Notes: generated by a model from the sequence alone, not told the origin. Counted from the first letter of the stretch, positions 37,637-47,442 are shown. The stretch: DNA of 64,000 nt from Promethearchaeota archaeon (GCA_019058425.1 JAHPYZ010000004.1:35393-99392), one strand, 5' to 3'. Numbers and translations are program-made.

Positions 37637-38128
37637 TTATATTCCTCCATTTTTTTTATTAATAAAAAATTCAATAAATTCATGTGAGTAATTTTTAACT
37701 GATTCAAGAACGTTCTTTTCCAGTGTAATTCCTCCTTCTTCTAGTTTTAATTGAAGTACTGGTGGATATATGGAAAAAGAAAGGTTATTTTTTCGAAAGA
37801 TATTAATCCACAAATTTTTGAAATCAACTTCCTTAGAAGATACACAATAAAATGAGATAGATGTAATAACATGCTGACTTTTCTTACAGAGATTTGAAAA
37901 TTCGATAAGCCAATTTTGAAGTTCCAGACTTGGTATTTGTTCACCTTCTAAGTCATCTCCAACAATAAGATAGTCTAACTTTTCTTCTACTAGAAAAGCA
38001 GGATCGATTTTGTTGGCATTTCCTACTGATACATTAATGTAATCGTTTAAGAAATCTTGGATTGTATCCGCTATTATTCTTGAAAATCCAATCCCTTCCT
38101 TGTGAATAATCCAGAGTTTTATTTTTAC
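37637..38128 (-). CDS. Flavodoxin-like protein without a canonical in-frame start
   Basis: The frame translates as KLWIIHKEGIGFSRIIADT..., with IDPAFLVEEKLDYLIVGDD, and matches the 165-residue gene at 43622 over its whole length (that gene reads [19 protein letters not shown]). It ends at the stop at 37637. No ATG, GTG or TTG occurs in frame near the start; a GTG at 38132 would be in frame if one A of the A5 run were lost. The real product starts at ATA 38122, or the sequence carries a one-base error or mutation. The operator/promoter at 38161-38191 lies directly upstream. Confidence 0.7.
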   Translation of the reverse strand, partial: VKIKLWIIHKEGIGFSRIIADTIQDFLNDYINVSVGNANKIDPAFLVEEKLDYLIVGDDLEGEQIPSLELQNWLIEFSNLCKKSQHVITSISFYCVSSKEVDFKNLWINIFRKNNLSFSIYPPVLQLKLEEGGITLEKNVLESVKNYSHEFIEFFINKKNGGI

Positions 38129-38394
38129 TCACTTGATTTTATTTGAAATTTTTTTATTAATTATATAACAGTTTGGGGCTCTAATAAGGGCATGTTCTAC
38201 AGTTGTGAAAAAGGATGCCAAAAGACCCAATTAGTCATCAATAGCAATTTTTCAATATAGAGATAAATTCTAAATATGCAAAAAAAATCAAGAAATAATC
38301 AGTTAATCATGATTTTTGAAATGAGAATAAAAAAAGAGAATAACAAACTTCCGATTTTTTTCAAATGTAACTGAAATTCGGCATATATTTGTTT
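38129..38394. other. Spacer between flavodoxin-like gene and two-HTH regulator
   Basis: Apart from the promoter module at 38158-38194, these ~265 bases are AT-rich and hold nothing I can identify. The left end near 38360-38380 has TGTAACTGAAATTC, a weak echo of the 17-base repeat near 45468 and 47364. Confidence 0.5.
38158..38194 (-). promoter_or_regulatory. Shared operator-promoter module, copy 1
   Basis: On the minus strand: GCCCTTATTAGAGCC (38177-38191), then CAAACTG and the TATA box TTATATAATTAA. The imperfect inverted repeat matches copies at 45271 and 49848 base for base in the core. It drives the flavodoxin-DUF998 pair, with transcription probably starting about 25 bases from the TATA centre, just before the start codon. 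Confidence 0.72.
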
Positions 38395-39279
38395 TTACTT
38401 GGATCTTAACAATTGATCAACCCAACAATCGAAATGAGTTCCATACAATATGATTCGTGGAATCACATCCTTGAATCCTTCAGTTTGTAGTTCTTCTTGG
38501 ATTTTCTGAGCACTTATAGAAGATTTTGCCCACGTGTGCATCGTTATATAGTTTGGGATATTACTAAAGGTTAAGCAATAAACAACATTCTGAGCATATT
38601 TCTTGTAAATATGCTGAATTGTAGAATTTACATCTGTACCTTCATTTAAATAGATATGAAATATTGTTACAAAATTATTTTCTGATTTCGGAGTCCATTC
38701 AATAGTAAAAAAAGCTAATCCATTTTCAATCATTCGATCTAAACGCCTTCTAACAGTTTTTGCTGAAATCCCTACATCTTCCCCTATATCTGTTAAGGTT
38801 TTCCTTGAATCTCGATTTAATGTCTTTAAAATTTTATAATCAATACTTGAAAGTTTCTCTGGTGTAGTTATATAAGGTATATTTATAATTCCAATTGTGG
38901 GATCACTAATTTGACTTGTTTTTGTTAGAAATGATGTAAATTCTTGAAGTTCTGAAATGTCTCTAAGATAAGCACCAATATAGAGAAATTTACCACTAGC
39001 AATTGTAACAAGATAAATACTTTCATGATTACCCAACTCTTGGCTTACTAAATCCATAGATTTTACACTTGAATTACCAGAAGCCATTACCCATAAACCT
39101 TTAAGTGAGATCATTGTGGGTCTAACAATAAAGGCATTAATGGTCCCGTCATCTACTAAGGCTTGAACACGTTTATGAATCGAACTTACAGACAAACTTG
39201 TAATTTCGGCTAATTCTCTGAATGTTAAACGGGAGTTTTCTGATAACTTTCTTATTATGATCAAGTCAATTTCATCCAT
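38395..39279 (-). CDS. Two-HTH Lrp-like regulator (twin of 45495 gene)
   Basis: The 294-residue protein has an N-terminal HTH (~5-45, LTFRELAEITSLSVSSIHKR), a RAM-like part, a second HTH (~158-195, LTDIGEDVGISAKTVRRRL) and a C-terminal part ending in FDCWVDQLLRSK. It has the same length as the gene at 45495 and close sequence throughout. Each twin lies within the cluster whose three transcription units share an operator, so these proteins are the best candidates to bind it. Ligand unknown. Confidence 0.85.
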   Translation of the reverse strand: MDEIDLIIIRKLSENSRLTFRELAEITSLSVSSIHKRVQALVDDGTINAFIVRPTMISLKGLWVMASGNSSVKSMDLVSQELGNHESIYLVTIASGKFLYIGAYLRDISELQEFTSFLTKTSQISDPTIGIINIPYITTPEKLSSIDYKILKTLNRDSRKTLTDIGEDVGISAKTVRRRLDRMIENGLAFFTIEWTPKSENNFVTIFHIYLNEGTDVNSTIQHIYKKYAQNVVYCLTFSNIPNYITMHTWAKSSISAQKIQEELQTEGFKDVIPRIILYGTHFDCWVDQLLRSK

Positions 39280-39324
39280 TACTAACAGAAAAGAAAGGAA
39301 ATAATAAAAAGTTTTAATTAAAAT

Positions 39325-39466
39325 TTACACTATTGTTATACTAACTTGTCCCTTCTTCTGTCCTGTTTCAACATATCCGTGAACCTCAGGAATCATTTCA
39401 AGCGGATAGTTTTTATCTACAACCTAGTCTAATTTTGCTCTCCAAATAAACTCTCTGAGAATTGTA
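39325..39466 (-). pseudogene. C-terminal remnant of a medium-chain oxidoreductase
   Basis: Read on the minus strand the segment gives LREFIWRAKLD, a stop (TAG at about 39425), VVDKNYPLEMIPEVHGYVE and TGQKKGQVSITIV, then a stop at 39325. This matches the end of the MDR genes at 40349 and 42660 ([19 protein letters not shown]). It is a fourth MDR copy reduced to its last ~45 codons, lying after the EFR1 gene at the end of the operon. Confidence 0.75.
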
Positions 39467-40279
39467 TTATTTCACCAGGGATTGCTCCATTAATTCTTTT
39501 AGTTTTATATATGGGTGGTTATATCTTCCCCTATCTAATGTGTATTCACCCCATTGAATAGCTTTTTGGGGACAATAATGGAGACACATTGTGCACATTT
39601 GACATTTATGCTGCCATTCAGGTTTTTCATCCACAAGTCTGATATTACCAACAGGGCACATTTTTATACACATCCCACACCCGTTACAGTTTTCATCTGA
39701 GTAGTACTTTTCATCCATAGTATTTACTTCATTGATAAAAGAGAAATATGAATTCTTCATTGGGTATTTAGAGTTTTCCTTTATCTTATCTTTCTGATTA
39801 TTCCGAATTATTTCAGCAATTTTTTCTAACTTTAATACCCCATTCTTTATTCTCTTATCTGCTTTTTCTTTTGAGGGAACAGGGTTAATTCGTTTTGATC
39901 CCCATATGTTATTTGAAAATATTCTTATATTGTATGCAACGTCAAGTTCTTTACTTTTTGGTTTCAATAACTTTATCAATACTGGTGCTACATACTGCTT
40001 AGAAAAGCCTCCCATAGTAGTAACAGCAAAGATATATTTTGTATTACTTAAATCAATCTTCTCAATAAAATCATAGACAATTTTAGGTAGAGACCAAGAA
40101 TACACGGGAAAAACAAAACCAACTTTTTCTGATGTAGCACTAATAGAATCTTGGTTAATAAGGCTCGCAATTGGAATAAGTTCACAATCTTCAAGCATTT
40201 GTTTAAGCTTTTTGGCTATATACAATGAGTTTCCAGTGCCTGAAAAATAATATATTATTGATTTGTTATTTTTTATGAT
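39467..40279 (-). CDS. EFR1-family flavodoxin/ferredoxin with a non-canonical start
   Basis: The flavodoxin phosphate loop IIYYFSGTGNSLYIAKKL lies upstream of the first usable start codon, a TTG at 40225 that would remove the loop itself. In frame, no ATG, GTG or TTG occurs before it, back to a TGA at 40286. AAGGAG at 40289-40294 sits nine bases before an ATC at 40279 and twelve before an ATA at 40276, where an ATG would be expected. The ferredoxin half is intact (CNGCGMCIKMCP, CQMCTMCLHYCP). A homologue with an ATG is at 28303. Either the start was mutated or initiation uses ATC/ATA. Confidence 0.75.
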   Translation of the reverse strand: MIKNNKSIIYYFSGTGNSLYIAKKLKQMLEDCELIPIASLINQDSISATSEKVGFVFPVYSWSLPKIVYDFIEKIDLSNTKYIFAVTTMGGFSKQYVAPVLIKLLKPKSKELDVAYNIRIFSNNIWGSKRINPVPSKEKADKRIKNGVLKLEKIAEIIRNNQKDKIKENSKYPMKNSYFSFINEVNTMDEKYYSDENCNGCGMCIKMCPVGNIRLVDEKPEWQHKCQMCTMCLHYCPQKAIQWGEYTLDRGRYNHPYIKLKELMEQSLVK

Positions 40280-40348
40280 TTTATATCACTCCTTTTTATA
40301 TTATTATAAGTTTTGTTTTTAATTCAAATGCATATTAACCCAATATTA

Positions 40349-41338
40349 TTATTGATTTACGGTTATTACTACATTACCGGTTTTCTTCCCTGTTTCAACA
40401 TACCTATGAGCCTCGGGAATTTGTTCCAACGGATAACGTTTATCTATAACTGATTTTAACTTACCCTCCTCAATAAGTTTTCTGAGAAAATTTAATTGTT
40501 CGATCACTTCCTTTTTATCGTCCATATTACCGGAAATATATTTCATACCGCTTTTATTTGCCGCCCTTTTTTCTCGATTAATCAATTTCAATTGAGGATT
40601 AGCTAATAGATAAATGCCATTCTTCTTTAAAGATTTTTGAAAATCTGAATAAGAACTCTTACCGATCACATCAAAAATTACATCATAAGTAATACCATTT
40701 TGGGTAAAATCTTCTTTAGTGTAATCAATTACTTTATCAGCTCCAATAGATTTCATCACTTCTAAACTCTTGGGATTGTCTACTCCAGTAACTTTTGCCC
40801 CATAGTACTTTGAAAGCTGTATTGCTACAGTACCGATACTTCCAGAAGCTCCTCTGATAAGTACAGTTTGTCCTTTCTGAATATTTGCTTTCCTAAGATA
40901 ATGCAATGCCTCAAGTCCCCCAGTAGGAACCGCTGCTGCTTCCTCATAACTCATATTATCAGGTTTTATTAATACTATCCCATCTTCAGGTAAACATACA
41001 TACTCAGCGTAGGCACCAAAATTAAAACCTGTAGATGCAAAAATGGGGTCACCTTTCTTAAATAGTTTTACCTCACTGCCCACAGATTCAATTTTTCCAG
41101 CTAATTCCTGTCCAAGTATATTGTGTTTTTTTCTTGGTCTCATGAAACCCAATCCAAGGCGCATAAGGAATTTTAACCAGCCTGAGAATTTGAGACTTCG
41201 CATCTCACAATCCGCCATTGTTACTGTTGTCGCATGAATTTTTACTAGAATTTCATTATCCTTAGGGGTAGGTTTTTCTATATCTTTGAGTTGAAGAACA
41301 TCTGGAGATCCATATTTTGTACAAATAATTGCTTTCAT
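40349..41338 (-). CDS. Medium-chain NAD(P)H oxidoreductase (MDR), copy A
   Basis: The 329-residue protein starts with the MDR pattern [18 protein letters not shown], has the cofactor motif [20 protein letters not shown] and ends with the zeta-crystallin/quinone-oxidoreductase style [15 protein letters not shown]. No zinc ligands of alcohol dehydrogenase are evident, so an enone or quinone reductase role is most likely. It belongs to the minus-strand operon that begins near 45136; the gap to the small membrane gene upstream is 28 bases. Confidence 0.85.
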   Translation of the reverse strand: MKAIICTKYGSPDVLQLKDIEKPTPKDNEILVKIHATTVTMADCEMRSLKFSGWLKFLMRLGLGFMRPRKKHNILGQELAGKIESVGSEVKLFKKGDPIFASTGFNFGAYAEYVCLPEDGIVLIKPDNMSYEEAAAVPTGGLEALHYLRKANIQKGQTVLIRGASGSIGTVAIQLSKYYGAKVTGVDNPKSLEVMKSIGADKVIDYTKEDFTQNGITYDVIFDVIGKSSYSDFQKSLKKNGIYLLANPQLKLINREKRAANKSGMKYISGNMDDKKEVIEQLNFLRKLIEEGKLKSVIDKRYPLEQIPEAHRYVETGKKTGNVVITVNQ

Positions 41339-41366
41339 TTTTTTTTTCCATTCCTAATCATTTTAT

Positions 41367-41729
41367 TTAAACCCATATCCAAGCATACAAAACAACCAGA
41401 AAATTAAACACAAAGCTTATTATTAGCAGGAATTTATCATAGGCTTTATACCCCTTCAGTCCCACGAGATTAAAAACGAAAAATATTATTGCTACAATTA
41501 TATTTAACCACTTATTTATGGGATTTTCCAATATAACGGTCAAAACTACCATAAGAATAGGTATCAACATAATTGCTGCTGCTCCAAACCACGTACTTTT
41601 AGGAGCTGGTTTCCCATCTACTTCACCGGGTGTAAAATCTCCCGCAAAGATTCGCATCACATCCCCTAATAAATATACTAACATTGTTGCTACCCATATA
41701 AATGCAATTATAATCTTTACATCTTCCAT
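41367..41729 (-). CDS. Four-TM protein of the MDR operon
   Basis: The 120-residue protein has four membrane helices with a polar loop (GDFTPGEVDGKPAPKST) after the first. The start is backed by GGAGTGAT inside the end of the upstream MDR gene. It resembles DUF6326-like proteins in size and in the LLGDVMRIFAGDF segment, but I hold this loosely. It lies between two MDR genes (7- and 28-base gaps). Confidence 0.7.
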   Translation of the reverse strand: MEDVKIIIAFIWVATMLVYLLGDVMRIFAGDFTPGEVDGKPAPKSTWFGAAAIMLIPILMVVLTVILENPINKWLNIIVAIIFFVFNLVGLKGYKAYDKFLLIISFVFNFLVVLYAWIWV

Positions 41730-41736
41730 AATTATA

Positions 41737-42663
41737 TCACTCCACTACATTTATTACTACATTTCCTTTCTTATGCCCCTTATCAACGTAAGCATGAGCC
41801 TCGACTATTTCTTCCATTGGGTAGGTTTTATCTATAGCTGGTTTTAACTTACCCTCCTCAATGATCTCTCTTAGAAAAACTAAGTTTTCAGTAATTTCCT
41901 TTGTCGGAGATTTAATAGTAAGATAAATTCCATCTTCCTTTAAAGCTTTTTTACAACGTGAAGAAGAAATCTTACCTACCGCCTCAAAAACTATATCATA
42001 AATCTGGCCACTATCGGTAAAATCCTCTTTAGTATAATCTATTACTTTATCTGCTCCAAGATTTTTTACCCAATCCAAGTGTTTAGTACTGCATACAGCT
42101 ATAACTTCTGCCCCAAAGTACTTAGCAAGCTGCACTGCAAAGGAACCTACACTTCCAGAAGCTCCATAGATAAGAACTTTTTGACCCTTCTGAATATCTG
42201 CTTTTTTAAGAATATATAATGCGGTCATTCCCCCAATTGGGACGGTAGCGGCTTCCTCATAAGATACATTGGCTGGTTTTATTGCAACCACCCCTTGCTT
42301 CCATTCTTCAGGCAAACATACATATTCGGCATATGCACCAAATTTCAATCCTGTGGTAGTTCCAAAAACTTGGTCACCTTTCTTAAATAAGGTTACATTC
42401 TTTCCAACTTCTTCAACTTCTCCAGCTAACTCATATCCCAATACAGTTCTTCTTGGTTTTCTTATGCCAAACATTAATCGTGATGCCAAAGTAAAAATCT
42501 TGGAATCTGGGTGTTTACCACTTCGAGCAATCATAACCCCAAATGAAATTGTTGTTGCATGGACTTTTACTAGTAGCTCATTGTCCTTAGGAGTAGGCTT
42601 TTCTATTTCTGTTAGCTTAAGAACTTCTGGAGGTCCATATTTTTCATATATTACTGCTTTCAT
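41737..42663 (-). CDS. Medium-chain oxidoreductase (MDR), copy B
   Basis: This is a paralogue of its neighbours, with the N-terminal [19 protein letters not shown], cofactor loop [20 protein letters not shown] and C-terminal [19 protein letters not shown]. At 308 residues it is slightly shorter than copy A because a segment before the C-terminus is missing. Its start overlaps the stop of copy C by four bases, so they are translated together. Likely an NADPH-dependent enone/quinone reductase. Confidence 0.85.
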   Translation of the reverse strand: MKAVIYEKYGPPEVLKLTEIEKPTPKDNELLVKVHATTISFGVMIARSGKHPDSKIFTLASRLMFGIRKPRRTVLGYELAGEVEEVGKNVTLFKKGDQVFGTTTGLKFGAYAEYVCLPEEWKQGVVAIKPANVSYEEAATVPIGGMTALYILKKADIQKGQKVLIYGASGSVGSFAVQLAKYFGAEVIAVCSTKHLDWVKNLGADKVIDYTKEDFTDSGQIYDIVFEAVGKISSSRCKKALKEDGIYLTIKSPTKEITENLVFLREIIEEGKLKPAIDKTYPMEEIVEAHAYVDKGHKKGNVVINVVE

Positions 42664-43622
42664 GATTCTTTTACCACCGTTATTACTACATTCCCCTTTT
42701 TATGCCCTTTATCAACATACCTATGAGCTTCAACTATTTGTTCCCATGAATATGTTCTATCTATAGCAGATTTTAATTTTCCCGCTTCAACAAGCTCTTT
42801 TAGGAATATAAAATCTTCATATTTTATATGTTTACTATCACCCGAATCCTTATTAACATTCAAATAGATTCCTTTCTCCTTTAGTAATTTTTTGCATTTC
42901 GAAGGCGATGCTTTTCCAACGGCATCAAATACAACGTCATATAAAACACCACTTTGAGTAAAATCTTCTTTAGTATAATCAATTACTGTATCAGCGCCTA
43001 ACGATTTCACCATTTCTAAATTAGTGGTACTACAAACTCCAGTGACCTCTGCCCCGAAGTACTTAGCAAGCTGCACCGAAAAGGACCCTACACTTCCAGA
43101 CGCACCATAGATAAGTACTTTTTGGCCCTTTTGAATATTACCTTTTCTTATCACAATTAAAGCCGTTAACCCCCCACCAGCAACAGGAGCAGCTTCTCCG
43201 AAAGTCATGTTACCTGGTTTTGGTGCTACAATCCCATCCTTCGAAAATCTTCCTTTTTCAGTTTCTTCAGGGAAACAAATATATTCAGCGTAACCTCCAA
43301 AACGGAATCCTGGAGTAGCAAATACCTGATCTCCTTTTTTAAACTTTTTTACATCTTTTCCTATTTCTTCAACTTCTCCAGCTAGCTCGAGTCCTAGTAT
43401 CTTTACTTTTTTTGGTCCTTTTAAACCAAATGATAATCGCGCGAAAAAAGTTAATAAGGGATTGAATCGAGTAAAGCCATTTCGAAAAGTCCAATCCCCT
43501 TTTGTGACTGTTGTTGCATGGATCTTAACGAGCACTTCGTTTTCTTTTGGAGTAGGCTTTTCAACCTCCATCATCTTCAGTACTTCAGGAGGACCATATT
43601 TTTCATATACTATAGCTTTCAT
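42660..43622 (-). CDS. Medium-chain oxidoreductase (MDR), copy C
   Basis: The sequence closely follows copy [40 protein letters not shown] and [17 protein letters not shown]. It is 320 residues long. The stop overlaps copy B's start by four bases, and its ATG overlaps the stop of the flavodoxin gene by one, so all three are tightly coupled. The presence of three MDR enzymes, a flavodoxin and an EFR1 protein suggests a redox detoxification or quinone-modifying role. Confidence 0.86.
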   Translation of the reverse strand: MKAIVYEKYGPPEVLKMMEVEKPTPKENEVLVKIHATTVTKGDWTFRNGFTRFNPLLTFFARLSFGLKGPKKVKILGLELAGEVEEIGKDVKKFKKGDQVFATPGFRFGGYAEYICFPEETEKGRFSKDGIVAPKPGNMTFGEAAPVAGGGLTALIVIRKGNIQKGQKVLIYGASGSVGSFSVQLAKYFGAEVTGVCSTTNLEMVKSLGADTVIDYTKEDFTQSGVLYDVVFDAVGKASPSKCKKLLKEKGIYLNVNKDSGDSKHIKYEDFIFLKELVEAGKLKSAIDRTYSWEQIVEAHRYVDKGHKKGNVVITVVKES

Positions 43623-44119
43623 TATTTACTTCCTTTTTTTCTCCAATATTTTTTTTTATTAATTATGAAATCAATGAAATTATTTGAATATTCTTTAATT
43701 AATTCCAAAGTTCCATTTTCCAATCTTAAACCTGTGTTATTTGGCTTTAAACGAAGGATTGGAGGATAAATTATTTCTGCTTTCACATTATCGTGAAGAA
43801 ATTCAACCCAGAAGGGTCCAACATTATTATCAGTTAAAGCAATATAAAAACCTGAGATCGCCTTCAGGGAAACTTTTTTCTTTCTTGATATTTCCCAATA
43901 CTTTAGTAACCACTTTTGGGTTTCCATACTAGGGATCTCTTCATTCCAAATATCACCTATTATTAAATAATCAAATTTTTCCTCAAGTAAAAAGGCGGGA
44001 TCAATCTTCTTTACTTTACCTACATCTACATCTATGTAATCCTCCAAATGATCTTGGAGCATCTCAGCAATAATTTTTGAAAAACTAATTCCATTCTTAT
44101 ATATTATCCATAGTTTCAC
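43622..44119 (-). CDS. Flavodoxin-like protein (paired with MDR)
   Basis: The 165-residue protein starts with GTG (aligned [10 protein letters not shown]) and has a flavodoxin-like order: N-terminal strand KLWIIYKN, helix, [18 protein letters not shown], then a C-terminal helix. The phosphate loop KNGISFS is an unusual variant of the T/SxTGxT form. It is a paralogue of the gene at 37637. Overlap with the MDR copy C suggests FMN-based electron supply to it. Confidence 0.75.
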   Translation of the reverse strand: MKLWIIYKNGISFSKIIAEMLQDHLEDYIDVDVGKVKKIDPAFLLEEKFDYLIIGDIWNEEIPSMETQKWLLKYWEISRKKKVSLKAISGFYIALTDNNVGPFWVEFLHDNVKAEIIYPPILRLKPNNTGLRLENGTLELIKEYSNNFIDFIINKKKYWRKKGSK

Positions 44120-44168
44120 CTAAATTCACCGATTTTTTTTAAAAATTAAAAAAAAAAATTATTATAAC

Positions 44169-44423
44169 TTATTCACTACCCCGAATCATTTTAACTGCAA
44201 AAATTATAAGGAAAATAGCACCGATTGTAACACAGATAATCGGAATCACCTCAGTCACCATTCCGATCATAAATCCTTCTGGTGTACTTATTGAATCTAC
44301 AAAATCCTGCCAACTTAAAATGTCAGGATAATACCACCCTAAGAGTGGAGGTATTACAAACATTGTGATTATAAAAACTACTACCAGAATGATTCCTATA
44401 ATAAATGCTGTCCATTTTTTCAT
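44169..44423 (-). CDS. Small two-TM protein of the MDR operon
   Basis: The 84-residue protein has two hydrophobic helices (~6-30 and ~57-78) separated by an acidic loop. GGAGGAGA lies five bases before the ATG, one of the clearest ribosome sites in the window. No family is recognised. It is the second gene of the operon, between a DUF4386-like membrane gene and the flavodoxin gene. Confidence 0.72.
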   Translation of the reverse strand: MKKWTAFIIGIILVVVFIITMFVIPPLLGWYYPDILSWQDFVDSISTPEGFMIGMVTEVIPIICVTIGAIFLIIFAVKMIRGSE

Positions 44424-44455
44424 ACATATCTCCTCCTATATTATTAATTTAACTA

Positions 44456-45136
44456 TTAGATTATGGGTGGAAAAAATAATAGAGATATTCCAATCAATAC
44501 TTCAAATAGAATCGCCAAAAGACCACTTATAGAGGATATAGTTTCATATGCTTTAACATCAGGCTTTTTAAGTCTCATTCCATTAGCGAAGCCTATTAAA
44601 ACGCCGGCAACTATTCCTAACCATCCAATAAAGGGGATTACTAAAGCATAGAATACTAATACGATTGAAAATGCTAGAGTACCAATGGACCAACCGATCA
44701 TTGCAAATGCAAATCTTTCACTTTTTGTCTCGAGAATGCGCCGATATGAGTCCATCAACGAATTCTTCTCTGAATCGCTGGTAACTGAGTATCTTTCTGC
44801 TATATTAAGAAGACTCCAGTAGTCCTTTTCAAGATAGACTTGGATCGCTCCTTCTGCTACTCGAAATATAATACAAACAATTCCAAGTAGCATATTATAT
44901 GGACTAATAACAAAAAACAACAATATAGCGAGTGTAATGACGCAAAAATGTTCTATGAGTGCTATACCTGCTCCTATTTTAAATTTTGTTGGATCACTGT
45001 TAAAACTTTGCAGCTTATAATCTGATTCATAATGCTTAGGCGTTGGTTCTAATATATACCCAAATACAGCCATTACAATTTGTAGAATCAAAATAAGTAG
45101 ATATAGAAAACCAGATAACCAAATTACGAGATTCAT
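44456..45136 (-). CDS. DUF4386-like membrane protein (copy 1), first gene of MDR operon
   Basis: The 226-residue protein has six membrane helices and the DUF4386-like order: LSGFLYLLILILQIV at the start, FKIGAGIALIEH and VCIIFRVAEGAIQVYL. Its twin is at 47443 with the same landmarks. It heads the operon that runs to 39467, about 115 bases after copy 2 of the shared operator at 45271. Function of the family is unknown. Confidence 0.8.
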   Translation of the reverse strand: MNLVIWLSGFLYLLILILQIVMAVFGYILEPTPKHYESDYKLQSFNSDPTKFKIGAGIALIEHFCVITLAILLFFVISPYNMLLGIVCIIFRVAEGAIQVYLEKDYWSLLNIAERYSVTSDSEKNSLMDSYRRILETKSERFAFAMIGWSIGTLAFSIVLVFYALVIPFIGWLGIVAGVLIGFANGMRLKKPDVKAYETISSISGLLAILFEVLIGISLLFFPPII

Positions 45137-45494
45137 TTTGAATCGTCACCTACGTTTTTTATGTTTTTATTGACAATTCTCTTATTTTTTCCTTTTTTCG
45201 TTCTAAAACACCTTTCTTTCATTTTTTTTTCTTTTATTCAAAATTTTAATTTATAATTATATTACAGAATGGGATTCTAATAAGAGCATGTTCACTGATT
45301 AAGAAAAAAATCAACAATAGGGATTTATAGTCCTTAAAGAAAAGGGACGGAAATTTATGAATGAAAATAAAAAAAAAAATTTAATTCTATCTAAAAATAT
45401 TAAAAATATTCCTCTTTTTCTTCTCAATTGTATAGATCTGAGAATTAAACTTACCAAAATATTTTCCATTCAGTTGAAATTTAGGAATTATTTT
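45137..45494. other. 358-base spacer with the MDR-operon promoter
   Basis: No gene lies here. It holds the promoter module at 45251-45294. The left part (45137-45245) would be the 5' leader. The right part (45300-45494) is 3' of the two-HTH gene and carries ATTCAGTTGAAATTTAG (45469-45485), repeated exactly near 47364. Confidence 0.55.
45251..45294 (-). promoter_or_regulatory. Shared operator-promoter module, copy 2
   Basis: Minus strand: CATGCTCTTATTAGAATCCC (45271-45290), then ATTCTG and the TATA box TAATATAATTATAA. It differs from copy 1 in only a few operator positions. It is the promoter of the nine-gene operon that starts with the DUF4386-like gene; a leader of about 90 bases is expected. 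Confidence 0.7.
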
Positions 45495-46379
45495 TTATTT
45501 AGTTCTTAGTAATTGGTCAATCCAACAATCAAAATATTCTCCAGATAATCTAATATGTGGAATAATATTTTTGAATCCTTCGGTGTGTAATTTTTCTAGG
45601 ATCATCTGAGATTCTTGAGCATTTGTTGTCCAAGTTTCCATTATAATCATATTTGGGATATTACTATAGCTTGCACAGTCAACCAAATTCTGAGAATATT
45701 TCTTATTAAGATACAGAATAGTGGATTGTACATCAGTCCCCTCATTTAAATTGATATCAAAAAGAGTAATAAAACAATCCTTATATACTGGAGCCCATTG
45801 AGTAGAAAAAGTCACTAGTTTATTCTCAATCATACGATCTAATCGTTTTCTAACCGTTTTTGCGGAGATTCCTACATCTTCCGCTATATCTGTAATTGAT
45901 TTTCTTGCGTCTCGGTTAAGTGTCTTTAATATCTTATAATCAATTGTGGTAAGTGATTCTGGAGTTGTAACGTATCGTACATTTAGAATCCCTACATTTG
46001 GTTCAATTATTTGAGCTGTATTTGAAACATAATTGCTAAAATCTTGAAGTTCTGAAATATCCCTTAAAAAGCCAACGACATACACGAATTTACCACTCAT
46101 AATTGCGATTCTTTCGACATTTTCATGATAACCTATTTCTTTACTCATTTCTGTTAACGATCTTGCTTTAGATGTGCCAAAGATCACTATCCAAAGATAT
46201 TTTAAAGCAATTATGCTAGGACGGGCTATAAAAGTGGAAATTACTCCATCTTCTATAAGTTTATTTATGCGTTTATGAATAGCGCTTACAGACATATTAG
46301 ATGTCTCCGCTAAGTCTCGATATGGTATTCGAGAATTCGCTACAAGCTTTTTAATTAAATTAAGGTCAATTTCATCCAT
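45495..46379 (-). CDS. Two-HTH Lrp-like regulator (twin of 38395 gene)
   Basis: The 294 residues match the gene at 38395 in length and layout: HTH one (~5-45, IPYRDLAETSNMSVSAIHKR), HTH two (ITDIAEDVGISAKTVRKRL), end FDCWIDQLLRTK. The gene lies just behind the MDR-operon promoter, so it is transcribed on the same strand but ends before it. It and its twin probably control the shared operator. Duplication is likely old, as differences are spread over the whole length. Confidence 0.85.
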   Translation of the reverse strand: MDEIDLNLIKKLVANSRIPYRDLAETSNMSVSAIHKRINKLIEDGVISTFIARPSIIALKYLWIVIFGTSKARSLTEMSKEIGYHENVERIAIMSGKFVYVVGFLRDISELQDFSNYVSNTAQIIEPNVGILNVRYVTTPESLTTIDYKILKTLNRDARKSITDIAEDVGISAKTVRKRLDRMIENKLVTFSTQWAPVYKDCFITLFDINLNEGTDVQSTILYLNKKYSQNLVDCASYSNIPNMIIMETWTTNAQESQMILEKLHTEGFKNIIPHIRLSGEYFDCWIDQLLRTK

Positions 46380-46478
46380 ACATCTTTCATTAAATTAGAA
46401 AATATTTTTTGAATGTATAAGATTTAATAATCCTTATAATTTATATTTTGAAATGGTTAGAAAAAAAATATGTAAATA

Positions 46479-47258
46479 ATGATTAAGCAGATTAAGGATA
46501 AGGAATCTTTATACAATCGATTTAAAAAAGATGTTTTTCTGTTTGCATACCACATTGGGGATCTAGATGATTTCTATTTTTCAGACTGCAAATGGTTTGG
46601 ATTAGAAGAAAATGATCAAATTGTAGAAGTCATATTATTATATTCAGGTTTAAAAATTCCAACACTTTTGATATTTGGTTCAATTAAAAAAATTCCGAAA
46701 CTAGTTGAAGATATAATTAAAAAGCTTCCTGATCGTTTCTTTTGTCATTATCAAGAGAATTTTCATGAATATTTTAAATCAGATTATCAAATGACGTTTT
46801 TGGGAACTCACTTGAAAATGAGATTTCAAGGAGATCTTTCTAAACTCTCTATTATTAATACTAGTAACACAGTTCATCTTACTGAAAACGATGAATCTAA
46901 CCTTCTTTCACTATATCAAGAAGCTTACCCAGAAGGTTATTTTGTACCATATATGTTAAAATCAAATAAATATTATGGTGTAAAACAGGATAATAAAATC
47001 GTCTCAGTAGCAGGGGTGCATGTTTTTTCTAAATTATATAATATAGCGGTATTAGGAAATATTACTACCCATCCTAATTATCGTGGTAGAGGATTAGCAA
47101 AAAAATGTATTATAGAATTATTGAAATCGTTTGATGGAGAAGTTAATCAAATTGGATTGAATGTTAAGAAAGATAATTATATTGCCCTTCAATTATATAA
47201 GAATTTAGGTTTTAAAGTTCATTCTACTTATAAAGAGGCTTATTTTGAAAGAATTTGA
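46479..47258 (+). CDS. GNAT acetyltransferase with N-terminal extra domain
   Basis: The C-terminal GNAT domain (~145-259) has the acetyl-CoA loop HPNYRGRGLAKKC and the closing IALQLYKNLGFKVHSTY. An N-terminal region of about 140 residues (FKKDVFLFAYHIGDLDDFYF) is the partner domain seen in two-domain GNATs. It is divergent from the two-HTH regulator with a 99-base gap. Substrate unknown. Confidence 0.85.
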   Translation: MIKQIKDKESLYNRFKKDVFLFAYHIGDLDDFYFSDCKWFGLEENDQIVEVILLYSGLKIPTLLIFGSIKKIPKLVEDIIKKLPDRFFCHYQENFHEYFKSDYQMTFLGTHLKMRFQGDLSKLSIINTSNTVHLTENDESNLLSLYQEAYPEGYFVPYMLKSNKYYGVKQDNKIVSVAGVHVFSKLYNIAVLGNITTHPNYRGRGLAKKCIIELLKSFDGEVNQIGLNVKKDNYIALQLYKNLGFKVHSTYKEAYFERI

Positions 47259-47442
47259 TATATTTTTTTTATGTCTTTTTTAAATCATGGTTTCGATATA
47301 ACCACAATATACACAAGTTAAACCACCAAGCGGAATTTTAGATTTTCACGCTTCACAAATTCTATTCAGTTGAAATTTAGAAATGTAAAAGAAATTTAAA
47401 TTCATTTAAAGGAATTAATCATTAATTATAGAAACATCCTGT

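Noticed and set aside
37747-37944. 65-residue frame on the minus strand
   Set aside because: It is a shadow of the flavodoxin-like gene, which is readable in another frame over the whole stretch.
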